Part shown: positions 1 through 4,851 of the stretch, in pieces
Numbering within the stretch: position 1 is the stretch's first letter
Layout: every line of letters starts with the position of its first letter
Assembly: GCA_017610505.1 (NCBI GenBank)
Contig: JAFCBX010000031.1
Location: 1-7,843 of the forward strand
Source of the DNA: Methanosarcinales archaeon
GTDB lineage: Archaea; Nanobdellota; Nanobdellia; Woesearchaeales; CG1-02-33-12
Direction of reading: 5' to 3'
DNA: 7,843 nucleotides
Notes under the pieces: model-generated
What the model was told of the DNA's origin: nothing
Database searches by the model: none
Seen by the model: the letters and a program-made list of their open reading frames with translations, nothing else
Translations under genes and position numbers: made by a program

Positions 1-50
1 CACTGAACATTCTCATCTTTAAGCTTTTTGTAATAGCCTGCCTCTTTCAT
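1..50 (-). CDS. amrS: Probable AmmeMemoRadiSam-system radical SAM enzyme, N-terminal fragment
   Basis: The gene starts at an ATG at 50-48 on the minus strand and runs off the left edge. The 16 visible residues read MKEAGYYKKLKDENVQ, followed by a codon beginning TG that would fit Cys. This closely resembles the start of archaeal AmrS proteins (MKEA-x-x-Y-x-KL-x-x-x-x-VQC), radical SAM enzymes that co-occur with MEMO1 and AMMECR1 family proteins. The diagnostic CxxxCxxC cluster lies outside the window, so the call rests on N-terminal similarity recalled from the family. The gene is divergent from pyrF. It could be another protein with a similar start. Confidence 0.55.
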   Translation of the reverse strand, partial: MKEAGYYKKLKDENVQ

Positions 51-65
51 ACTAGAGCAATAGTT

Positions 66-82
66 AAATTAATATTAAAACC
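66..82 (-). promoter_or_regulatory. Possible TATA box for the minus-strand gene at 50
   Basis: Read on the minus strand this is GG-TTTTAATATTAATTT. Its centre lies about 25 nt before the ATG at 50, which would make the transcript leaderless or nearly so, as for other genes in this window. A second T/A-rich candidate (TTTTTAAAA near 97-89) would give a leader of about 20 nt. The whole region is AT-rich, so the call is weak. Confidence 0.3.
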
Positions 83-114
83 TTTGTTTTTTAAAAAGCA
101 TATTCTGCAAAAGA

Positions 115-130
115 TAAAACTATATAAATA
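115..130 (+). promoter_or_regulatory. Candidate BRE/TATA promoter for the pyr cluster
   Basis: The stretch AAAAC-TATATAAATA is the best TATA match between 51 and 243, with a purine-rich BRE-like segment before it. It predicts transcription from about position 150 and a leader of about 90 nt before pyrF. A weaker TATA-like CTATTTAA at 210-217 would instead give a start near 240, almost at the annotated GTG. I cannot decide between them. Confidence 0.4.
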
Positions 131-166
131 AAAACAACCTCATAATTTTTTTAGGATGTTTTTTTT
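130..166. terminator. Hairpin with T-tract between the divergent genes
   Basis: AAAAACAACCT (130-140) pairs with AGGATGTTTTT (153-163), with a single A-A mismatch and a 12-nt loop. A T run continues to 166. It resembles an intrinsic terminator read on the plus strand, but no plus-strand gene is seen upstream. It lies at or just upstream of the predicted transcription start of pyrF, so it may instead be a DNA or leader-RNA regulatory element. Most of the stem is A:T, so it would be weak. Confidence 0.3.
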
Positions 167-240
167 GAGAAAAATCATTGTTCCTAGTTCTAAAACAAGC
201 TATTCTTTTCTATTTAATTCAGATTTGTTCAAAATAAAAA

Positions 241-247
241 GAGGTGG
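241..247 (+). promoter_or_regulatory. Shine-Dalgarno-like GAGGTGG at the pyrF start
   Basis: GAGGTGG is a strong match to the anti-SD complement, yet it overlaps the GTG (244-246) that opens the reading frame. If it is a real ribosome binding site, translation would begin 5-7 nt downstream, where only ATT codons (250, 253) are in frame. The next conventional in-frame start is TTG at 280. The motif therefore makes the pyrF start uncertain. Confidence 0.4.
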
Positions 248-999
248 TTATTATTTCTGTAATTAAAACAAAAAATTCATTGTCAGCAAGAGAAAGGCTT
301 GTTTTGGCCCTTGATGTGGGTGACTTAAAATCTGCAGAAGAGTTAGTAGATAAACTAAAGGATTATATTGGTGTATTCAAGATAGGCAGCCAGCTCTTTA
401 CTTCTGAGGGAATTAAAGTAATAGAGATGGTAAATCAGAAAGGCAGCAAGGTTTTTTTGGACCTAAAGTTTCATGATATTCCAAACACAGTAAAAGGTGC
501 TGCTGAATCTGCAACCAAACTTGGAGTTTATATGTTTACTATTCACACGTCTGGCGGCTATGAAATGATGAAGGCAGCTGCTGATGCAGCAAGGGAAACA
601 AGCATAAAACTTGGCATAAAAAAACCCTTGGTTTTGGGTGTTACTGTCCTGACAAGCATTAACCAAGAAATTCTAAAAAAAGAAATAGGTGTAAACAAGA
701 ATGTAAAAGAACATGTGGTTCATCTTGCAAAACTAGCTAAAGCAGCAGGGCTTGACGGGGTTGTTGCCTCTGCCCAGGAAATTAAAGAAATAAGAGCTAA
801 CTGTGGAAAGGACTTCGTAATACTGACTCCTGGGATAAGGCCTAAAAGCAATTATTTAGATGACCAGAAAAGAGTAATGACTCCAAAACAAGCTTTAATG
901 CATGGTGCTGATTTTCTTGTAATAGGAAGGCCAATAAGAAATGCAAAAGACCCTGTAAAAGCAGCTAAGAATATATTAAAAGAAATGGAGGTTAACTAA
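244..999 (+). CDS. pyrF: Orotidine 5'-phosphate decarboxylase
   Basis: PyrF decarboxylates OMP to UMP, the last step of de novo pyrimidine synthesis, as a cytosolic TIM-barrel dimer. Visible motifs are the substrate-binding LALDVG (residues 21-26), the catalytic D-x-K-x-x-D array in LDLKFHDIPNT (D73, K75, D78), TPGIRP (195-200) and IGRPI with the phosphate-binding Arg (227-231). The length of 251 aa and the KFHDIPNT motif fit the bacterial type I family. Typical euryarchaeal enzymes are shorter and carry a FKVADIP-like version. The GTG start gives an extra N-terminal stretch before ARERLVLALD. A TTG at 280 would give a more usual N-terminus, but the GAGGTGG at 241 favours a start near 244-253. 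It is first in the pyr cluster, 2 nt from pyrE. Confidence 0.95.
   Translation: MVIISVIKTKNSLSARERLVLALDVGDLKSAEELVDKLKDYIGVFKIGSQLFTSEGIKVIEMVNQKGSKVFLDLKFHDIPNTVKGAAESATKLGVYMFTIHTSGGYEMMKAAADAARETSIKLGIKKPLVLGVTVLTSINQEILKKEIGVNKNVKEHVVHLAKLAKAAGLDGVVASAQEIKEIRANCGKDFVILTPGIRPKSNYLDDQKRVMTPKQALMHGADFLVIGRPIRNAKDPVKAAKNILKEMEVN
987..992 (+). promoter_or_regulatory. Shine-Dalgarno site of pyrE
   Basis: GGAGGT inside the last codons of pyrF lies 9 nt before the ATG at 1002. It supports that start over the in-frame ATG at 1023, although the latter also has a GAGGA (1015-1019) a few bases ahead. Confidence 0.6.
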
Positions 1000-1001
1000 A
1001 A

Positions 1002-1583
1002 ATGATAAATAAAGAGGAAATAATGAGAAGATTAGAAGAAGCAGGAGCAATACAAAAAGGGCATTTTAAGCTTACCTCTGGTGTGCATTCTGATGCCTAT
1101 ATCCAATGTGCCCAGATTATGCAGTATCCTGAATTTATTCATAATCTATGCAGCGAGCTTGGAAAAAAGTTTAAAGGAACTGAGGTTGATGTGATTGTAG
1201 GGCCTGCAATAGGAGCAATTATTATGGCCCATGTGATGGCCATGGTTTTAGGGCCATGGGTCAGGGCAATTTTTACAGAGAGGGAAAATGGAAAAATGAC
1301 CCTAAGAAGGAGTTTTGAGATAAAAAAAGGAGAAAAGGTTCTGGTTGTAGAGGACATTACAACAACAGGAAGCTCTGTAAGAGAGGTTATAAACATAGTT
1401 AAATCAAGGCAAGCAGAGGTAGTTGGTGTTGGAGCACTAATTGATAGGAGCGGAGGAAAAGTAGATTTTGGGGTTAGGTATGAAAAATTAGTGACAATAA
1501 AAATGAACACCTATGAGCCAGATGATTGCCCCTTGTGTAAAAATAAAATACCAATAACCAAGCCAGGCAGCAGGAATCTTTGA
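1002..1583 (+). CDS. pyrE: Orotate phosphoribosyltransferase
   Basis: PyrE joins orotate and PRPP to give OMP, the substrate of the neighbouring PyrF. The type I phosphoribosyltransferase PRPP loop is clear: VLVVEDITTTGSSV at residues 113-126, with the acidic pair E117-D118. Upstream are GHFKLTSGVHSDAYIQ (20-35), typical of orotate binding, and VIVGPAIGA (65-73). The C-terminus has a CPLC pair (176-179) followed by KPGSR. I know that ending from Thermus- and Clostridia-type PyrE and do not associate it with common archaeal PyrE, so it supports a bacterial-like origin. At 193 aa the protein is full length. It starts 2 nt after the pyrF stop with a good SD, so the two are surely co-transcribed. 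Confidence 0.95.
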   Translation: MINKEEIMRRLEEAGAIQKGHFKLTSGVHSDAYIQCAQIMQYPEFIHNLCSELGKKFKGTEVDVIVGPAIGAIIMAHVMAMVLGPWVRAIFTERENGKMTLRRSFEIKKGEKVLVVEDITTTGSSVREVINIVKSRQAEVVGVGALIDRSGGKVDFGVRYEKLVTIKMNTYEPDDCPLCKNKIPITKPGSRNL

Positions 1584-1616
1584 ATATTGTTTTAATAGTT
1601 AAAGTCATAAAATAAA

Positions 1617-2525
1617 ATGTTGGATTTAAGCACAAGCATTGCAGGAGTAAAACTAAAAAATCCAACAATACTCTCTTCAGGAATTCTTGGAACAAGCCCT
1701 GACCCCATAAAAAGGGCCTTTGAAAATAATGCAGGAGCAGCAACAATAAAATCAATAGGCCCAGAGCCAAGAAATGGCAATAATAATCCGAGTGTAATTG
1801 ACTTTGGCCATGGATTACTAAATGCAGTAGGTCTTCCAGGACCTGGCTATAAAAATATGGATGTGGAATTTAATGAGCTTTCAAAAATAAAAGAGCCGGT
1901 TATATGGAGCATTTATGGAAACGATATAAAAGATTTTGTGAATATTACTAAATATATATTAAAATATAATCCAAAAATAATTGAGCTTAATATATCATGC
2001 CCTAACAAGGAAAATGGCATGCTGTTTTCCCAGGATAAAAAATCAGCTGCAAATGTAACAAAGAGTGTAAAAAATGCTGCTGAAAAAACCATTGTTATTC
2101 CAAAGCTCTCTCCTAATGTAACTAATATTGTTGAGATTGCTGTTGCCTGTGAAAAAGCAGGGGCAGATGCAATAAATGCAATTAACACAATGCAGGCAAT
2201 GGTTATTAATATTGATGCAAAAAAACCTGTTCTTCATTATAAAAAAGGAGGAATGAGCGGACCTGCTATAAAACCGATTGCAGTAAGATGTGTCTATGAT
2301 ATCTATGAAAATATAAAGATTCCAATAATAGGAACAGGCGGAATAACCAATGGAAGAGATGCTATTGAGATGATTCAGGCAGGAGCTAGTGCTGTTGGAA
2401 TTGGCTCAGCTGTTTACTATCGTGGTATTAATGTATTTGGAAAGATAGTAAATGAAATTAAAGAATGGATGCAGGAAAATGACTATAACTTAATAAAAGA
2501 ACTTATAGGGATTGCACACAAGTAA
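1617..2525 (+). CDS. pyrD: Dihydroorotate dehydrogenase, class 1B catalytic subunit
   Basis: This FMN-containing TIM-barrel subunit oxidises dihydroorotate to orotate. Evidence includes SSGILGTS (20-27), LLNAVGLPGPG (68-78), and NISCPN (125-130), in which C128 is the expected catalytic base of class 1 enzymes. IPKLSPNVTN (161-170), the characteristic GGMSGPAIKP (211-220), and the FMN-phosphate loops GTGGI (239-243) and GIGSA (261-265) complete the set. At 302 aa it is full length. The adjacent pyrK marks it as the NAD-linked 1B form (PyrDB) rather than the fumarate-linked 1A form. There is a 33-nt gap after pyrE with no SD before the ATG. A TTTTAATAG about 25 nt upstream could be an internal TATA giving a leaderless transcript, but this is speculative. 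Confidence 0.94.
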   Translation: MLDLSTSIAGVKLKNPTILSSGILGTSPDPIKRAFENNAGAATIKSIGPEPRNGNNNPSVIDFGHGLLNAVGLPGPGYKNMDVEFNELSKIKEPVIWSIYGNDIKDFVNITKYILKYNPKIIELNISCPNKENGMLFSQDKKSAANVTKSVKNAAEKTIVIPKLSPNVTNIVEIAVACEKAGADAINAINTMQAMVINIDAKKPVLHYKKGGMSGPAIKPIAVRCVYDIYENIKIPIIGTGGITNGRDAIEMIQAGASAVGIGSAVYYRGINVFGKIVNEIKEWMQENDYNLIKELIGIAHK

Positions 2526-2526
2526 A

Positions 2527-3312
2527 ATGAAAAAAGAACAAAAAATTCATAAAAAAATTACAATAAAGCAAATTATAAATGAAAATTACAAGACAAAAAC
2601 ATTTTTCTTTAATGAGGATATTGATATAAAGCCTGGACAGTTTATAATGCTCTGGCTTCCTTGTGTTGATGAAAAGCCTTTTACTTTATCTTATAAAAAA
2701 CCTTCAGGAGTTACAGTTGAGCTAAAGGGAAAGTTCACAAAAGAATTATTCAAACTAAAGCAGGGAGATAATCTGTTTTATAGGGGGCCTTTTGGAAATG
2801 GCTTCACAAAAACAAAAAAAAATGCAATTGTTGTTGCAGGCGGCATGGGCCTGGCAGGAGTTTCATTATTAATTAAAAGCCTAAAAAACCTAAAAGTAAT
2901 TTTTGGTACAAAGCAAAAAAAGGATTTGTTTTTCACAAACAGGTTTGATATGGAAATCTGCACAGATGATGGCAGCATTGGCTATAAGGGTTTTGCAACA
3001 GATAAACTAAGAGAATTGCTTAAAAAGGAAAAATATGATATTATTTATACATGCGGCCCAGAAACAATGATGAAAAAAGTTTTTGATATTGCAGAGAAAT
3101 ATAATATTCCCTGTGAAGCCTCTCTTGAAAGATTTATGTTCTGTGGAATTGGTGTTTGCGGAAGCTGTGTATGCGGGAATAAGCTTGTTTGCAGGGATGG
3201 CCCTGTCTTTAGCTCAGATGATTTAAGAGAGATGAATGATTTTGGTAGATATGCAAGGCTAAAGAATGGAAGAAAAGCAAGCCTGCAGGAATATCATAAG
3301 TGGAGAAGTTAA
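2527..3312 (+). CDS. pyrK: Dihydroorotate dehydrogenase electron-transfer subunit
   Basis: PyrK passes electrons from the FMN of PyrD through a [2Fe-2S] cluster and FAD to NAD+. The order is a ferredoxin-reductase-like FAD domain (PGQFIMLWLP at 36-45, KPFTLSY at 50-56, GPFGNGF at 87-93), an NAD domain (VVAGGMGLAG at 102-111, YTCGPETMM at 174-182) and a C-terminal cluster site. The cluster cysteines are C206, C211, C214 and C222 in FCGIGVCGSC...VCRDGPVF, with an extra C216. The ATG at 2527, one base after the pyrD stop, is preferred. A TTG at 2512 would add five residues and overlap pyrD. The FAD-binding Arg often seen before PF(T/S) is Lys50 here. The product is 261 aa, full length for the family. 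Confidence 0.92.
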   Translation: MKKEQKIHKKITIKQIINENYKTKTFFFNEDIDIKPGQFIMLWLPCVDEKPFTLSYKKPSGVTVELKGKFTKELFKLKQGDNLFYRGPFGNGFTKTKKNAIVVAGGMGLAGVSLLIKSLKNLKVIFGTKQKKDLFFTNRFDMEICTDDGSIGYKGFATDKLRELLKKEKYDIIYTCGPETMMKKVFDIAEKYNIPCEASLERFMFCGIGVCGSCVCGNKLVCRDGPVFSSDDLREMNDFGRYARLKNGRKASLQEYHKWRS

Positions 3313-3352
3313 CAACAGCGTATGAATAAGTGTAATCATTCTGGAGTGCTAC

Positions 3353-3383
3353 AAAAAGTTTTTAATAAAGAGGCTTTTATTAA
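3353..3383 (+). promoter_or_regulatory. Promoter with inverted repeat ahead of the three-gene helical cluster
   Basis: AAAAAG (3353-3358) is BRE-like and TTTTTAATAAA (3359-3369) is TATA-like. The centre lies about 33 nt before the ATG at 3397, leaving a leader of only a few bases. TTAATAAA (3362-3369) and TTTATTAA (3376-3383) are perfect 8-bp arms with a 6-nt spacer, so an inverted repeat overlaps the TATA box. It could be an operator, or chance in AT-rich DNA. The rest of 3313-3396 has no gene. Confidence 0.4.
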
Positions 3384-3396
3384 CATATAAGTTATA

Positions 3397-4011
3397 ATGG
3401 CAATGTTTGATTTTCTAAAAAAAGGTGAAAAGGCAGAAGAAAAAAAAGAGGTAATGGAAAATATTCCTCCACCAAAGCCACAAACAATCTCAACAATGCC
3501 AACAGAGCTTCCTGAATTTCCAACAACAGTAGAGGAAAGTGTTACTCCACTGCCAAAATTACAGGCTTTAAAGGACTTCTCAAGAGAGGGCATAGAAATC
3601 CCACCATTAGAACAAGAATATGCTAAAAAATTAGTTATTCATCCAGAGAAAACTACAGCCTCTCATTTTGAGGAAAGCAAGGTTGAGATCAAAGAGAAAA
3701 AGGAAACTGAACTGCCCAAAATATTAAAAGAGAAAATTAAAAAAGAAGGCTATGTACAAGAAAAAATTAGGACCTTAGAGAAAAAACCATTGCAGGTAAA
3801 GGGATCAGTTTTTATAAATGTTGAGGATTATAAAGAGGTATTAAATGATATGAGCCTCATTGAAGGTGTTATAAAGGAATCTGAGTCTGTGATAATAAAG
3901 TTAAATAAAATCAAAACAAATGAGAATAACGAACTGAAAGAACTGAATGACTCATTAGGCAGTTTGCATAAAAAAATAATATTTATTGATGATATACTAT
4001 CAAAAGGGTGA
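3397..4011 (+). CDS. Uncharacterised protein with disordered N-terminus and helical C-terminal module
   Basis: I do not recognise a named family. The 204 residues begin with MAMFDFLKKG, short and amphipathic. Then comes a long low-complexity, Pro/Glu/Lys-rich part (about 11-130, including PPPKP at 24-28), probably disordered. The end is a predicted all-helical module (137-204) that opens with GSVFINVEDYK. An ungapped comparison with residues 5-72 of the next gene's product gives 18 identities in 68 positions, including VFI-x-x-x-x-YK at the start, so the two share a domain. A disordered tether plus a helical module suggests an adaptor or complex subunit. No transmembrane segment is visible. 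The start could also be the ATG at 3403. It is first in a three-gene operon. Confidence 0.85.
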   Translation: MAMFDFLKKGEKAEEKKEVMENIPPPKPQTISTMPTELPEFPTTVEESVTPLPKLQALKDFSREGIEIPPLEQEYAKKLVIHPEKTTASHFEESKVEIKEKKETELPKILKEKIKKEGYVQEKIRTLEKKPLQVKGSVFINVEDYKEVLNDMSLIEGVIKESESVIIKLNKIKTNENNELKELNDSLGSLHKKIIFIDDILSKG

Positions 4012-4015
4012 TATT

Positions 4016-4246
4016 ATGCAGGAAAATGCACAGGTTTTCATAAAAATTGATGAGTACAAAAAAACATTGGAAACAGTGAAGGTTATTAAGACTAAGCTGG
4101 AAGAAGCAAGAGAAATATTGAAGAGGATTAGTGAATTGAAGATAGAGGAATATAATCAGCTTGGCAAGTGGGACTCAAGCCTTGAAGAGGTTGAGAAAAA
4201 AATGGCATCTGTTAATGAGGCATTGGGCAAACCAGAATCTATTTAA
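4016..4246 (+). CDS. Small uncharacterised helical protein, paralogous to the C-terminus of its upstream neighbour
   Basis: This 76-residue protein starts MQENAQVFIKIDEYKK. It consists almost entirely of the module found at residues 137-204 of the preceding protein: a short strand-like VFIKID, then two probable amphipathic helices rich in Glu and Lys (about 13-43 and 45-71). An upstream in-frame ATG at 3986 exists. The ATG at 4016 is preferred because GGGTGA (4006-4011) is a Shine-Dalgarno 4 nt ahead of it, within the stop codon of the previous gene. The 4-nt gap implies translational coupling. It may pair with the homologous domain next door, but function is unknown. Confidence 0.85.
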   Translation: MQENAQVFIKIDEYKKTLETVKVIKTKLEEAREILKRISELKIEEYNQLGKWDSSLEEVEKKMASVNEALGKPESI

Positions 4247-4257
4247 TAGGAGATTTT

Positions 4258-4623
4258 ATGGCAGAAGAAAAAAAATGTTTTTATGTTGGTGTAAAAGAAC
4301 CAATTAGTTTAAGAAGAGAACTGCTTGAATCATCAAAGGAAATTATACAGGGCCTTAGGGGGTATGAAGAGCTTAAATTGGTCAGAGAGGAGAGGCATAA
4401 AAAAATCCTTGAGTTCAAGGAAAAGATAGATGAGATTTTGTCTCTTGTTTCCTGGTTAAGAGAGCAGCTGCCAAAACAAGAGCTAAAAGAGCAACTTAGC
4501 ATAAAAGGCAGAAAAAGAGAAACCCAGAAAGAAATGATTAAAAGAAGCGAAATTAAAACTGATGATTTATTAAGATTAGAAAATGAGTTGTCTGACATTG
4601 AGTCAAGGCTTGGAAGAATGTGA
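4258..4623 (+). CDS. Uncharacterised coiled-coil-like protein, third gene of the cluster
   Basis: The 121-residue product is charged and predicted to be nearly all helix, with heptad-like spacing over about 19-72 and 86-119. A short N-terminal CFYVGVKEP (7-15) and a conserved-looking ELLESSKEIIQ (21-31) precede the coiled coil. LPK at 71-73 probably breaks it. I see no catalytic motif and no membrane segment. The ATG has a GGAGA (4249-4253) 4 nt upstream and follows the previous stop by 11 nt, so it belongs to the same operon. All three products look built for helix-helix association and may form one complex. No named family is recognised. Confidence 0.82.
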   Translation: MAEEKKCFYVGVKEPISLRRELLESSKEIIQGLRGYEELKLVREERHKKILEFKEKIDEILSLVSWLREQLPKQELKEQLSIKGRKRETQKEMIKRSEIKTDDLLRLENELSDIESRLGRM

Positions 4624-4641
4624 TTTCTTAAAATGTTTTTC

Positions 4642-4657
4642 AAAAGCTTTTTATAAT
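4642..4657 (+). promoter_or_regulatory. BRE/TATA promoter of tRNA-Leu
   Basis: AAAAGC (4642-4647) followed by TTTTTATAAT (4648-4657) is a good archaeal BRE/TATA pair. Its centre lies about 28 nt before the first base of the tRNA at 4681, so transcription should begin at or within a few bases of G1. A 5' leader would be very short or absent. Confidence 0.6.
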
Positions 4658-4680
4658 AAACTTTAATTCTATGGGAATAT

Positions 4681-4811
4681 GCGGGGATGGCAGAGTGGTC
4701 AAATGCGATGGACTCAAGTTATTGAGTAATGAGCTTAGGCAATGATTAAACATCCGTTAGGTGAAATCCATTTCCTTAGTGGATACGAGGGTTCGAATCC
4801 CTTTCCCCGCA
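4681..4811 (+). tRNA. tRNA-Leu(CAA), intron-containing
   Basis: The acceptor stem GCGGGGA (4681-4687) pairs perfectly with TCCCCGC (4804-4810). The D stem is GCA/TGC (4690-4692/4704-4706). The T arm is GAGGG-TTCGAAT-CCCTT (4787-4803). The anticodon stem ATGGA (4708-4712) pairs perfectly with TCCAT (4767-4771) once 4719-4765 is removed. That gives the loop CTCAAGA with anticodon CAA at 4715-4717. The remaining variable arm (4772-4786) forms TCC/GGA with a TTAGT loop, the long arm expected of Leu. The discriminator is A (4811), again Leu-like. CCA is not encoded. The mature RNA is 84 nt before CCA addition. Ser is unlikely because anticodon and discriminator do not fit. Confidence 0.93.
4719..4765 (+). 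other. tRNA intron at position 37/38, 47 nt
   Basis: The boundaries are set by the only fold giving a perfect anticodon stem and a normal Leu variable arm. The position after base 37 is the usual archaeal site, cut by the splicing endonuclease at a bulge-helix-bulge motif. The motif here looks relaxed: TCA (4714-4716) can pair with TGA (4762-4764) to give a 3-bp central helix, with both cuts in unpaired bases beside it. Inside the intron ATTG (4721-4724) can pair with CAAT (4740-4743). A shorter 33-nt intron (4719-4751) would use TCCGT (4753-4757), but it leaves a 29-nt variable region. Confidence 0.7.
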
Positions 4812-4815
4812 TTAC

Positions 4816-4831
4816 AAACCTTTTTAAATAA
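4816..4831 (+). promoter_or_regulatory. Promoter of RNase J, overlapping the tRNA 3' flank
   Basis: AAACC (4816-4820) plus TTTTTAAATAA (4821-4831) forms a BRE/TATA-like element whose centre is about 26 nt before the ATG at 4852. This predicts a leaderless RNase J mRNA, consistent with the absence of any SD. The same T run (4821-4825) could also terminate the tRNA transcript. Confidence 0.5.
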
Positions 4832-4851
4832 ATGGTTTTTCTTAAATAAGC

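Noticed and set aside
1139..1510. Minus-strand frame within pyrE
   Set aside because: Antisense shadow; the plus strand has a full PyrE with a PRPP-binding loop.
3986..4015. Upstream ATG as start of the 76-residue protein
   Set aside because: It would overlap the preceding gene by 26 nt and lacks an SD, while the ATG at 4016 has GGGTGA 4 nt ahead and begins at the conserved module.
4719..4751. A 33-nt version of the tRNA intron
   Set aside because: It closes the anticodon stem with a wobble but leaves a 29-nt variable region, whereas the 47-nt version gives a perfect stem and a normal 15-nt Leu variable arm.
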